From: Phycisphaerales bacterium
GTDB lineage: Bacteria; Planctomycetota; Phycisphaerae; SM23-33
Length of the DNA: 38,279 bases
NCBI GenBank assembly: GCA_018645065.1
Contig: JABGPF010000015.1
Location: 1-38,279 of the forward strand
Direction of reading: 5' to 3'
Shown here: positions 24,615-33,485 of the stretch, in pieces
Numbering within the stretch: the first letter of the stretch is position 1
How the letters are laid out: each line of letters opens with the position of its first letter
Made by a program: the position numbers and the translations under genes
Notes under the pieces: generated by a model
What the model was told of the DNA's origin: nothing
What the model saw: the letters and a program-made list of their open reading frames with translations, nothing else
Database searches by the model: none

Positions 24615-27479
24615 ATGCGAGCATTCATAATCAACAGTATCATAGCACTAAACATTCTGGTGGGCGTGCAGACGGGATTTTGTAATAAAACCCCCGCACC
24701 CGCTGCGAACACCGGTAATCTGAAGCTACAGTGCGGGCGGATGTCTCTTGTCCTGAATAGTCAAGGAGTAGTGGTGTCGCTGAAAGATACGCAAGGCTCC
24801 GAACATTTATTAAAAGATACGCCCTCTCCTATTCTGCGACTGAAAACGTTTTCAGGTGCGAATCTCGAAACCCCTCGAAGCATGACATGGTCAGAGAAAA
24901 ACGGCGACAAATGGCTAGAGTTGAAATTCAAGGAAAGTTCTGCGGTTATCAGGGTAAAAGAGAAGGACGCCTTCATGACTCTGGAACTGACGGCAGTGAA
25001 AGGCCAGCAGGCCGAGTTGGTCATGTGGGGTCCGTATCACGTCAACATCAGGGATCAGATCGCCGAATCCCTGGGCGCAGTATATGATAAGGAATTCGCC
25101 ATCGGCGTGATGGCGTTAAACATAAAGACATGCGGGGGATACAAGACACCCTGGGACAGCTATAGAGGAACTGTCGCAACCCCCGCCGGCTCTGGAGCAA
25201 AACTCCAGGCCCATGCGCGGGACAGAACTCGCCCCGGGCTCTTTACCTACGGGAAACAGAAGCGGATTCACGTCCCGCCGATCAAGGAAGAAACCGTCAT
25301 AGGAACGAAGATAGCGTTGTACGGAACCGCCAGCGACGACCTGCTGAAGCTCATCGGAAAAATCGAACGGGCCGAAGGACTACCCCAGCCGATGCGCAAT
25401 GGAAAGTGGTTAAAGGAATCGAGCTACGCGACTTCGTCCAAGCTCATCACCAATTTCAACGAGAATACTTTCGACGACTTCCTGAACCTTGCCGATGCGG
25501 CGGGGATAAGCTGCATTTACAACCCCAATGTCTTCAAAACGTGGGGAACCTACCAAGTGGACCCGGGCAAGTTTCCCGGCGGGATGGCGAGCCTGAAAAA
25601 GTGCGTCCAGAAAGCCCGAAAACGAGGGATCACTCTAGGCACGCACACGCTGACGAACTTCATACAGGTCAACGACCCGCTGGTAACGCCAATCCCACAT
25701 CCGGGCCTGCTCTACGCCGGAGAGACAACTATCAAGAAAGCCCTGGACGCCAAAGCAACCGAAATTGTACTCACAGACGATGCACCCATCATGGCGTACG
25801 ATCGCACCGGACACGGAAAGGCACATATCGTGCGAATCGATGACGAACTGATCGAATTCAGCGCACGCAGCAGCAATCGCCCATGGCGATTGACCGGATG
25901 CAAACGCGGGGCTTTCCGAACGAAAATTGCAGAACACAAATCCGGGGCCCGAATCGTGAAAATGGTAAGCCATGGATACGGCGTGCTTCTGCCTTCGATC
26001 ACGCTCCAGGACGAAATGGCGTCACGTATGGCAAAATTCTTCAACGAAAGCGGTTTCGAGCGACTCAGCTTCGACGGGCTGGAAGGATGCTTGCGAACCG
26101 GACAAGGCCGCTACGCCGAAGAACGCTTTTTCAAAGTCTTTTTTGACAATCTAAAGAACAAGAACATTATCGTCAATTCCTCGCAACTACCGCATTTTGC
26201 GTGGCATTACACAAGCAACGAAAGCTGGGGCGAACCGTGGGTGGGCGGATTCCGCGAATCAATGCTAGATCACCGTTTGCGAGCCCAGAAATTTCTGGTC
26301 CGCAACAAACTACCGTCCAAACTCGGACAGTTCAGGATCGGAAAGAAGACCACCGTCGAGGACATCAACTGGGTTATGGGCCTTTGCGCCGGGCTGGATT
26401 CGGGAGTCGACTTTTACATCGAACCCTCAATCTTCACAAAGAACCCGCAAGGCAAGGAACTGCTAGCGACCATAAAACGCTGGGAGACAGCACGCCTGGA
26501 GGGGATATTCACCCAAGCCGAAAAAACCGAACTACGCAAGTCAAACACCATATTCACCCTGGTCCAGGACGGTAAAAAAGTAAGGCTGAAGTTCGTCAAG
26601 GATTGGGTTGCCCAAGCCAGGCGGAAGCAAGAGCAGAAAATGACGCTGATGAAGGGGATGTTCGGAAGCAGCGCCGGACATTCACTCTCCGATGACTTCG
26701 TCCACGTCAATCAGTCCCGCGAACCGGGCCAGCCGACCAACGCAAACTGGATATATGAGAACACAAGCAAAATACAACCACTACAGTTCACCATGCGATC
26801 GCCGAAGACAAATATACAGTTAATTAAGAACGCCTACTTCAAGATCGGGGCGATCACATGCCCGATCCCATTCGAACTTAAAGCAGGCCAATACCTCGTC
26901 GCAAAAGGCGACGGTGAGGTAATCCTCCACTCCGCAGCAGGCAAGGTGTTGGACAAAAAGCCCATCAAGGACCTGACACTGAATCCAGGCGAAAACGAGA
27001 TCATCTTCAATAATCACCGCAACGGAAACGAGCCCGGGCCCAAAGTGATAATCAATTTCAGGACGCAATTCGAAGGCTACAGCCTGACTACAGGAAAACC
27101 GGTGAGTTGCTCCAACAATAAAGCTGATGCGTCACTGGTGAACGACGGTAAGATGAAATACTCCAAACACCACTGGTCAGGCGCCAGTGGAAACAAACCG
27201 TGGTGGCGGGTTGATCTGGAGCAAATCCGGAGCCTCAAGCGTATTGCGATCGTGCCCTATCACAACGGACGAAGGTACTACCAATTCACTGTCGAAACCT
27301 CCCGCAACGGCAAGGACTGGATCACCACAATCGATCAGAGGAACAATACGAAGCTGGTACCAAAATCCGGCTATGTTTTTAACATCAAGGCGACCCAGGC
27401 TCGCTACATTCGGGTCAACATGCTGAAACACTCCCTCAACGGGAGCGTGCATCTGGTTGAAGTCATGGCGTTTGAATAA
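24615..27479 (+). CDS. Secreted glycoside-hydrolase-like protein with C-terminal F5/8 type C (discoidin) domain
   Basis: A start at 24615 (MRAFIINSIIALNILVGVQTGFCNK) with AAGG eight bases upstream gives 954 residues; the track's first 53 residues are unlikely to be coding. Residues ~30-200 are a beta-sandwich like the N-terminal domain of several retaining alpha-glycosidases. A TIM-barrel-like region follows (~250-660) with acidic SFDGLEG near residue 486. It is interrupted by a beta-rich insert (~365-450, HIVRIDDELIEFS...RLTGCKRGAFRTKIAEHKSGA). The last ~125 residues (SCSNNKADASLVNDGK...WWRVDLEQIRSLKRIAI...ARYIRVNML) are an F5/8 type C/CBM32 module. It probably attacks a polysaccharide; I cannot assign a GH family. 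Confidence 0.65.
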   Translation: MRAFIINSIIALNILVGVQTGFCNKTPAPAANTGNLKLQCGRMSLVLNSQGVVVSLKDTQGSEHLLKDTPSPILRLKTFSGANLETPRSMTWSEKNGDKWLELKFKESSAVIRVKEKDAFMTLELTAVKGQQAELVMWGPYHVNIRDQIAESLGAVYDKEFAIGVMALNIKTCGGYKTPWDSYRGTVATPAGSGAKLQAHARDRTRPGLFTYGKQKRIHVPPIKEETVIGTKIALYGTASDDLLKLIGKIERAEGLPQPMRNGKWLKESSYATSSKLITNFNENTFDDFLNLADAAGISCIYNPNVFKTWGTYQVDPGKFPGGMASLKKCVQKARKRGITLGTHTLTNFIQVNDPLVTPIPHPGLLYAGETTIKKALDAKATEIVLTDDAPIMAYDRTGHGKAHIVRIDDELIEFSARSSNRPWRLTGCKRGAFRTKIAEHKSGARIVKMVSHGYGVLLPSITLQDEMASRMAKFFNESGFERLSFDGLEGCLRTGQGRYAEERFFKVFFDNLKNKNIIVNSSQLPHFAWHYTSNESWGEPWVGGFRESMLDHRLRAQKFLVRNKLPSKLGQFRIGKKTTVEDINWVMGLCAGLDSGVDFYIEPSIFTKNPQGKELLATIKRWETARLEGIFTQAEKTELRKSNTIFTLVQDGKKVRLKFVKDWVAQARRKQEQKMTLMKGMFGSSAGHSLSDDFVHVNQSREPGQPTNANWIYENTSKIQPLQFTMRSPKTNIQLIKNAYFKIGAITCPIPFELKAGQYLVAKGDGEVILHSAAGKVLDKKPIKDLTLNPGENEIIFNNHRNGNEPGPKVIINFRTQFEGYSLTTGKPVSCSNNKADASLVNDGKMKYSKHHWSGASGNKPWWRVDLEQIRSLKRIAIVPYHNGRRYYQFTVETSRNGKDWITTIDQRNNTKLVPKSGYVFNIKATQARYIRVNMLKHSLNGSVHLVEVMAFE

Positions 27480-27493
27480 CTCTCGAACAATCT

Positions 27494-29176
27494 CTACTTA
27501 CTGGTTGAGGTTATTTTTTCGGCTTGGCGATATAGTTCGGCCAGTTGGGTTGGAGTTACGAATATCATATCGGCGTCACGATTTTCGTGTATCGTGTGAA
27601 TTTTGTCCAGATCGTTGAACGTCCAGCAATGCAAAAAACCGTTCACAAACGCCGGGCGTTTCTTGCCCACGTGCTTGCGTATCTCGGGCAGGAAGCCTTT
27701 CACACCGCCTCGCCATGTGGTCGCCGCACGAAATATCGCCATCCCGTCCAGCGTGTAAGTCAAATTATCGATCCCCTTGTAACCTGAATAGCAGCCCATG
27801 TCAGCCAGGATCGAATGCATTTTGGGCAGCCTGGCTACATACCGCTTGAGGAATGCGTCGTCGCCGCTTACGGTGCGAACGGTTCGCATGTTCATCTTGT
27901 CGAGATAAATACGCGTCCAGTTCAAGTAACCGTCCATAACCGCAGGCGGATCGGTGTACGCCGCCCCATAAACTTTCAGCTTGGTGTAGGCTATACCCGA
28001 AACGTCGGCGAAGAACTCGGTATTCGTTGCCGCATGGGCGTAATACCACTGTGCGATCGCCGGCTGGATGTCCGCTATCGCCGGGCCCATTCCAAACGCG
28101 ACAGGGATCTTCCCGTGATCCTTGTGGGTGAAATAGCGTTGGCTAAAGCCGCGCCACACGTTCATATTGTCCCCGTCCGACAGCGCCAGTGCGATGTAGA
28201 TTTTGCTCCGGTCGAGTTTTGGCGTGGGCGTTTGTTTCGGCTGGGTCCATTTGTCGATCCGCACTCCGCTGGTGACGCATGTGTTTCGCAGGTGATCGGT
28301 GCAAACCAGCGCCTTTGCGTATTTACTGGCGAATGCAACACCTTGCGGTTCGCCCGGACCAATGCCAGTCCCAGCGTACGGGAAGCCCATAATCGGCGTG
28401 TTGGGCGCCAGCTCGGACATGATTTTCGCGATGATCTTTTTCTCGGCGGCGATATCGGCGCCCGGTTCGGCGCTGTCGACTTTACCGGCCAGCCAGAACG
28501 CAACGCCGCGCCATTGCATCAGATACGAAAACGCCCCGGTGTTCATCAGCGTGGGATGATGGTATCCGCAAATGTGGCGGCTCAGTTGATTCTTGTAGGC
28601 TCCCCAGAGCCATTCCATACCGGCGGCGTAAGTTTTGAACCGGCCGCGAAGATCGATTTTCACGGGGAGTTTCAACTCTGCCGCGAGTTTCGGATCGGCG
28701 ATAATTAAGTCTTCGCATGCGGCGGTATTCGCAGCCAGCAGATCGCCGCGGTAAAGTTTCGGATCCGGTGCGATCGCGCCTTTGTACGCACTGCGATAGG
28801 TCGCAAACAGTGTTCGCCAGTCATCGACGGTGTCATAACCGTCGATATGCTTCATCTCCACGTGCCAATCGAGCCATCGTTGATCTTCCTTGCCCAGGCT
28901 CACCCAGAACCGAGGGCGGGTGCGACTTACAAGCGCCTGGAGAGACCAGAGTGCGATCCGCTCGTTTGGTTCACATTTGCGAGCATCAACAACAATAAGC
29001 CGCCGCGCGGGCGGTTTGGACTTGGGCAAATAAGTATCACCCCAAGGCCGCGGACCAGCCTCATAAACAAGCCCACTCGGCTCGCCAGACGCCGATGCCG
29101 ATTCGGCCCTGCCATCAATGACTGCCATCAAAAACAAAACTATAATCACAGGCACAGATAACCAGTGCAATTTCAT
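27494..29176 (-). CDS. Secreted GxGYxYP-family putative glycoside hydrolase
   Basis: About 560 residues from the ATG at 29176, with a signal peptide (MKLHWLSVPVIIVLFLMAVIDGRAES). The N-terminal third (RRLIVVDARKCEPNERIALWSLQALVSRTRPRFWVSL) and the middle motif ALALSDGDNMNVWR are typical of the GxGYxYP family of putative glycoside hydrolases. The naming motif is degenerate here (DVSGIAYTKLKVYG in place of GxGYxYP). No catalytic mechanism is established that I know of. The gene follows the Thg1-like gene by 12 bp on the same strand, yet its leader is shared with the PQQ gene at 24354, so it may belong to that regulon. Convergent with the GH-like gene (14 bp apart). Confidence 0.7.
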   Translation of the reverse strand: MKLHWLSVPVIIVLFLMAVIDGRAESASASGEPSGLVYEAGPRPWGDTYLPKSKPPARRLIVVDARKCEPNERIALWSLQALVSRTRPRFWVSLGKEDQRWLDWHVEMKHIDGYDTVDDWRTLFATYRSAYKGAIAPDPKLYRGDLLAANTAACEDLIIADPKLAAELKLPVKIDLRGRFKTYAAGMEWLWGAYKNQLSRHICGYHHPTLMNTGAFSYLMQWRGVAFWLAGKVDSAEPGADIAAEKKIIAKIMSELAPNTPIMGFPYAGTGIGPGEPQGVAFASKYAKALVCTDHLRNTCVTSGVRIDKWTQPKQTPTPKLDRSKIYIALALSDGDNMNVWRGFSQRYFTHKDHGKIPVAFGMGPAIADIQPAIAQWYYAHAATNTEFFADVSGIAYTKLKVYGAAYTDPPAVMDGYLNWTRIYLDKMNMRTVRTVSGDDAFLKRYVARLPKMHSILADMGCYSGYKGIDNLTYTLDGMAIFRAATTWRGGVKGFLPEIRKHVGKKRPAFVNGFLHCWTFNDLDKIHTIHENRDADMIFVTPTQLAELYRQAEKITSTSK

Positions 29177-29207
29177 AACATACATCCATTAATCGCCAAC
29201 AGTTCGC
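29171..29207 (-). repeat. Conserved leader/ribosome-site block, copy B (overlaps the Thg1 3' end)
   Basis: GCGAACTGTTGGCGATTAAT...ATGAAA matches copy A at 24349-24385 in 31 of 37 positions. The last codons and TAA stop of the Thg1-like gene lie inside this block. Confidence 0.6.
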
Positions 29208-29962
29208 TTTTTCAACATTGCCTCCAGGAAGCTGCTGTACTCATCTCGCATCGGCAAGTCCATATCGCGAACTACCCTACGCCGTGTCGCCGCAACTTTC
29301 TCGCCGGTCACGGGATTAATCGCTTCCTTTTCGAACGTTTCCCAGTAAAGTCCAACGCCTCTTTTTTGCCAGTTCGGGATATCATTGAAGTTCACACCGC
29401 GTTGGAACAAAAACTCATTCTTGTCCGACGAGGAAAGCCCGAGCAATTGTTTCGTGGCCTCATCCGGGGCGAGGCCTTCGCGGCGAAGGGCCCAATAACA
29501 GTGAGCGTTCAGTGCGTTTCGGCAGGCGTCTTCATTTCGCCAGCGAAAATAATCCACAACCAGAGCCATACCGGGCAATTGCGAGATGCGGCTGTCGAAC
29601 ACCGCCTGAGCCCCCAGGGCAAGCGAAAATTTTGCACTGGCTTCGGCAGCAAGAATCGAATTTAGCTTCCGCAGTTTGCGCCCGAACGATTGTTCTTCAG
29701 GATGGAACAGGAGGGAAATTTCATCGCTTTCGGTGTACGCGTAGACAACCCGGAACCCGCAAGCCATAAGATATTCGGTGGTATCGACCATAAGGTCCCT
29801 GAATTTCACATCAAAGGGCGCCTCGAACTGATGAACGTCCTTGGTTAGGCGTGTAAAATTCCGCCCGTCGAGGCGGGCGACAATAAACATCCCGGGCGGG
29901 ACGCAAAAGTCATGCGCCACTTCAAACACCCGCATCTTTTTGTCCAATTCGTCAAACTTCAT
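29189..29962 (-). CDS. thg1: Thg1-like 3'-5' nucleotidyltransferase (tRNA repair type)
   Basis: 257 residues of the tRNAHis guanylyltransferase superfamily, which adds nucleotides to RNA 5' ends in the 3'-5' direction using a palm fold. Catalytic landmarks are RLDGRNFTRLT with metal-binding Asp32, and YTESDEISLLF with Ser79-Asp80-Glu81; LNSILAAEASAKF and FDSR are also family-typical. The position of the eukaryotic HINNLYN element reads WRNEDACRNALN. This is the bacterial/archaeal Thg1-like (TLP) form, which repairs 5'-truncated tRNAs by templated addition and is not restricted to G-1 addition. It is rare in bacteria. It overlaps the upstream kinase gene by 11 bp, so the two are translationally coupled. 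Its stop lies in the leader of the gene at 29176. Confidence 0.9.
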   Translation of the reverse strand: MKFDELDKKMRVFEVAHDFCVPPGMFIVARLDGRNFTRLTKDVHQFEAPFDVKFRDLMVDTTEYLMACGFRVVYAYTESDEISLLFHPEEQSFGRKLRKLNSILAAEASAKFSLALGAQAVFDSRISQLPGMALVVDYFRWRNEDACRNALNAHCYWALRREGLAPDEATKQLLGLSSSDKNEFLFQRGVNFNDIPNWQKRGVGLYWETFEKEAINPVTGEKVAATRRRVVRDMDLPMRDEYSSFLEAMLKKRTVGD

Positions 29963-30401
29963 CGTCCCATTCCTTTACCACAAAACCAGCGGGAGACTGT
30001 AGACTCACATAATACAATTCATCAAATCCTTCATTCCTGGAAGGCAACACTAACCGCGAATACGCCCCACGTATCGCCAGGTCAGGAACCCGCCTATCCT
30101 CGGAACGTGAATTATTGCGACTCAAAAGATCATCCAAACGAGATTGAAAATAGTAGCCTACTACCTTGAACCCCGCCTCACGAGCGGCCGGAATATATCG
30201 CTGCCGATCGCAGACTTCCGGATTCGTATTATCTATAACAAACTTCTGTTTCATTTCAAGGCACGCCTGCAACAGGAGTTTTTCCCGATGGCGAGTGCGC
30301 AACATATCCAGATTGATCCTGACATGAGAATCGCAAAAGCGATCACGATAGAACGTCGATTTCCCTGATGCCTGCAACCCGATTAATATTACCGCTTCCA
30401 T
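29952..30401 (-). CDS. P-loop kinase of the T4 polynucleotide-kinase type
   Basis: 149 residues. The Walker A motif is GLQASGKST (8-16), followed by INLDMLR (29-35, the substrate-binding Asp-x-x-Arg of T4 Pnkp-type kinases) and FVIDNTNP (54-61). The arginine-rich lid SRNNSRSEDRRVP lies near 94-106. This pattern is that of AAA_33/Pnkp-like kinases, which phosphorylate 5'-OH ends of RNA or DNA. There is no phosphatase domain, unlike T4 Pnkp itself. Coupled to the Thg1-like gene, it would supply 5'-phosphorylated tRNA ends for 3'-5' extension (inference). Ribosome site GGCGGAAGC just before the ATG. Confidence 0.85.
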   Translation of the reverse strand: MEAVILIGLQASGKSTFYRDRFCDSHVRINLDMLRTRHREKLLLQACLEMKQKFVIDNTNPEVCDRQRYIPAAREAGFKVVGYYFQSRLDDLLSRNNSRSEDRRVPDLAIRGAYSRLVLPSRNEGFDELYYVSLQSPAGFVVKEWDDEV

Positions 30402-30510
30402 TGCTTCCGCCGATCATGACCAGTGCTGTCCAACATCCAAAAATCATCCAGCCGGAATCATATCCAAAGCGACGAAACTTTACCCGCAAAAATTAGAAGC
30501 CCCGAGCGTT

Positions 30511-31971
30511 TCATTTGGCTTCCTTGCCCTTGCGGCGTTGGGTCTTGGCGCCAGAGCCTGCCGACGGGTCATACTTCGGGTTCTTCTCGGTGGGTACGGG
30601 CGCCTTAGTCTCTTTTCTCCATTGCAGCATTATCGCGTGCAGTTCTTTGGTTTTGTCGGGCATCTTGGCTGATAGATCGTTCCGCTCGCCAAGATCGTCT
30701 TTCAAGTTGTACAACTCCAAGCCGCCGTCCTCAAAATATTCGTGCAGCTTCCAGTCGCCAACTCGCACCACACAACCAGGGCGCGTGCGGAACAGCGGAT
30801 CGCGAGACTCATCGGCCCCGCTGTAGCTCTGCAGGTAGATCGGAAAATGCCAGAACAACGCCCGCTCACCGATCTTTCCGCTTTGTGTCAACAGGGGCAT
30901 GATATTGACTCCGTCGAGCAGTTTGCCCTTGGGCTTTTTGGCGCCCGTCGCAGCCAGCAGCGTCGGGTAAAAATCGATCCCGATAACCGGCGTGTCGCAT
31001 TTGGAGCCGGCTTTAATTTTAGCAGGCCAGCGAACGACAAGCGGTTCGCGGATTCCGCCTTCGTAATACGACCCCTTGCCCGCACGGGCTGGGGCCTGGG
31101 AGGAAATCTTGCATATCCCGCCGTTATCGGATGTGAAAATAACGATCGTATTGTCACGCAGTTTGAGCTCATCGATCGCCTTCATCAGGCGTCCGATATT
31201 CGTGTCGGCGCTTTCGATCATCGCGGCGTATTTGGGGTTACCCTGCCCGCCTGAAGGCTTTTTTTTCGCGTATTTGGCGGTAATATCCTTCTTGGCCTGG
31301 ATCGGCGTGTGCACCGAGAAGTACGGAAGGTAAAGGAAGAACGGACGGGCCTTGTTGGCTTCGACAAACTTGATAGCCTCAGTCGTCAGGCGATACGGAA
31401 GATGCTCGCCTTTAGGCCCGTCGGAGAGTTTTTTATTCCTGTACGGGCTGAAATAACTGCGCGGGCTGCCTGCGGTGGTTCCGGCAACGTTCACGTCGAA
31501 GCCTTGTGTTTTCGGATCGGCGCCAAGATGCCATTTGCCCATCGTGGCGGTTATATAACCAGCCGACTTAAGAGCTTCAGCCATGGTCACATTATCATCG
31601 GGCAGATCAGTGCGGTTCTTCGTCGGGATAAGTTTCCGCGTTTTGGCGTGACCCCGGGCCGAACTGGCGACGGTGTAAACGCCATGCCGCGGACCATACT
31701 GGCCCGACATCACGCACGCTCGCGAAGGAGCACAGTTCGCCGCGTTGGAATACGCGTTGGTAAACACCATGCCCTGGCTGGCCAGGTTGTCGAGGTTCGG
31801 AGTCTCGTAGTATTTCGAGCCCATAAACGCAAGATCTTTCCAGCCGAGGTCGTCCATATTGATCAGGACGATATTCGGCCTGAGCGGCGTATCCGCCGAC
31901 TGTGCGGTGCGGGGCAAAACAGCGGCTGTCGCGGCGAGCGATATCGTTTTAAGAAAATTGCGACGTTTCAT
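30511..31971 (-). CDS. Tat-exported Cys-type sulfatase 3
   Basis: 486 residues. Tat signal KRRNFLKTISLAATAAVLPRTAQSA; metal-binding NMDDLGWKD (Asp40/41); formylglycine motif NCAPSRACVMSG with Cys80; TMGKWHLG; and IFTSDNGGICK. The C-terminal region (GDWKLHEYFEDGGLELYNLKDDLGERNDLS) is the usual sulfatase subdomain. A Lys/Arg-rich tail ends it. It lies 11 bp downstream of sulfatase 4 and is cotranscribed with it. Both share the GSKYYETPN landmark, so they are close relatives, perhaps acting on successive sulfate positions of one glycan (inference). Confidence 0.9.
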   Translation of the reverse strand: MKRRNFLKTISLAATAAVLPRTAQSADTPLRPNIVLINMDDLGWKDLAFMGSKYYETPNLDNLASQGMVFTNAYSNAANCAPSRACVMSGQYGPRHGVYTVASSARGHAKTRKLIPTKNRTDLPDDNVTMAEALKSAGYITATMGKWHLGADPKTQGFDVNVAGTTAGSPRSYFSPYRNKKLSDGPKGEHLPYRLTTEAIKFVEANKARPFFLYLPYFSVHTPIQAKKDITAKYAKKKPSGGQGNPKYAAMIESADTNIGRLMKAIDELKLRDNTIVIFTSDNGGICKISSQAPARAGKGSYYEGGIREPLVVRWPAKIKAGSKCDTPVIGIDFYPTLLAATGAKKPKGKLLDGVNIMPLLTQSGKIGERALFWHFPIYLQSYSGADESRDPLFRTRPGCVVRVGDWKLHEYFEDGGLELYNLKDDLGERNDLSAKMPDKTKELHAIMLQWRKETKAPVPTEKNPKYDPSAGSGAKTQRRKGKEAK

Positions 31972-31982
31972 ACCAGTGGTCC

Positions 31983-33449
31983 TTATTTTTTCTCGCGTTT
32001 CTTTTTGGGCGGTTTGGGGTTCGGGTTGGCACGAGGAATTTTGGCGCCCTGGGCTTTCAGGGCGGCCGCCAGGTTCGCGTCGAGCTCCTTAACCTTGTCG
32101 GGCATGTCTGGAGCAAGGTCTTGTTTCTCGCTGAGATCCTTGGCCAGATTGAACAGTTCGAACTCCGGTTTACCGGCGTAGCGTTTGATAAGTTTCCAGT
32201 CGCCTTGGCGAATAATGCTGTAAGGCATGATCCTGCCGCGGAAGTGCGGGAAGTGCCAGTAAATTGCCTTGCGTTTAAGCGCAGCCGATTGGGTGAGCAA
32301 ACCGGTAAGGTCCTCACCGTCAATCGTTCTGCCGCTCGGCAGCGCGACGCCTGCTGCCTTGCAGATCGTCGGGAAGAAGTCCACACTGATAACGGGCGTT
32401 TTGCAAACGGTTCCGGGCTTGATAACGCCCGGATGGCGGAAAATATACGGTACGCGAATCCCGCCTTCATACGGATAACCCTTGCCCGAACGCAGCGGTT
32501 TATTGTTCGTTGGCCCGAGCAATCCGCCGTTGTCGGAGCTGAATATCACCAGCGTATTGTCGGCGATTTTCAGCTCATCGAGAACCGCCATAACCTTGCC
32601 CACCGAATCGTCGACCGACTCGACCATGGCGGCATAGGTGGCGTTTTTCTGGTTGGTCACGGGCTTGTTTTTGTACTTGGCGACAAGGTCCTTCTTGCCC
32701 TGGATCGGCGTGTGAACCGCGTAGTTCGCCAGGTACAGGAAGAACGGCTTGTCTTTGTTGGCACGGATAAAATTCGCAGCCTCGTCGCCTTCGCGGTCGG
32801 TGAGATACTCGCCTTCCTTTCGCGGTTTCAGCGTTGGGATGTTCGCAAGTCGTTTGTTTTTGTACGGATCGAAGTAACTGGGCGGCTGGCCGTAATCGCA
32901 ACCGCCGAAGTTCTCGTCGAACCCCTGCTTCTCGGGGTACCAGTCGTCGGCGCCGAGGTGCCACTTACCGATATGGCAGGAAACGTATCCCGCAGGTTTG
33001 AGCACTTCTGCAATGGTGATTTCGTCGCTTTCCATCCAGAGTGCATTTTTCGGGCACTGGACAGCTCCGTTGCCCACGAAGCCCGAGGGGTTCTTCTTGT
33101 CGGCGGGGATTCGCCCGCCCTGGAAGCGAGAGCGGATCCAGTCGGTAACGCCAAGACGGGCGGGATACCGTCCGGTCATCACAGCCGCACGGGTGGGCGA
33201 ACAAACCGCACACGCCGCATAACCGTTTGTGAACTTCATCCCACCGGCTGCCAAACGATCGACATTCGGCGTCTCGTAGTATTTGCTGCCGAAGCATCCG
33301 AGGTCGGTCCAACCAAAATCGTCGATAAGAATCAGCACAACGTTTGGTTTGCGAGTGGCCGCTGCCTGCGCCGACCGAAGGTTTCCCGCCAACACCGTTG
33401 CTGCTGCGCCAACGCCTACAGTTCTGAAAAAGTCGCGTCTGTTCATCAT
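31983..33449 (-). CDS. Tat-exported Cys-type sulfatase 4
   Basis: 488 residues. Tat signal NRRDFFRTVGVGAAATVLAGNLRSAQA; LIDDFGWTD (Asp43/44); formylglycine motif VCSPTRAAVMTGRYPAR with Cys83; HIGKWHLGADDWYP; and IFSSDNGG. The tail is Lys/Pro-rich (NPNPKPPKKKREKK), as in the neighbouring exported protein at 33486. GGAG lies nine bases before the ATG. The spacing of 36 bp to the gene at 33486 and 11 bp to sulfatase 3 suggests one operon of three genes. Confidence 0.9.
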   Translation of the reverse strand: MMNRRDFFRTVGVGAAATVLAGNLRSAQAAATRKPNVVLILIDDFGWTDLGCFGSKYYETPNVDRLAAGGMKFTNGYAACAVCSPTRAAVMTGRYPARLGVTDWIRSRFQGGRIPADKKNPSGFVGNGAVQCPKNALWMESDEITIAEVLKPAGYVSCHIGKWHLGADDWYPEKQGFDENFGGCDYGQPPSYFDPYKNKRLANIPTLKPRKEGEYLTDREGDEAANFIRANKDKPFFLYLANYAVHTPIQGKKDLVAKYKNKPVTNQKNATYAAMVESVDDSVGKVMAVLDELKIADNTLVIFSSDNGGLLGPTNNKPLRSGKGYPYEGGIRVPYIFRHPGVIKPGTVCKTPVISVDFFPTICKAAGVALPSGRTIDGEDLTGLLTQSAALKRKAIYWHFPHFRGRIMPYSIIRQGDWKLIKRYAGKPEFELFNLAKDLSEKQDLAPDMPDKVKELDANLAAALKAQGAKIPRANPNPKPPKKKREKK

Positions 33450-33485
33450 TTATCTATTCTCCTGGCGTATTTTGTCGCCTTTTTT

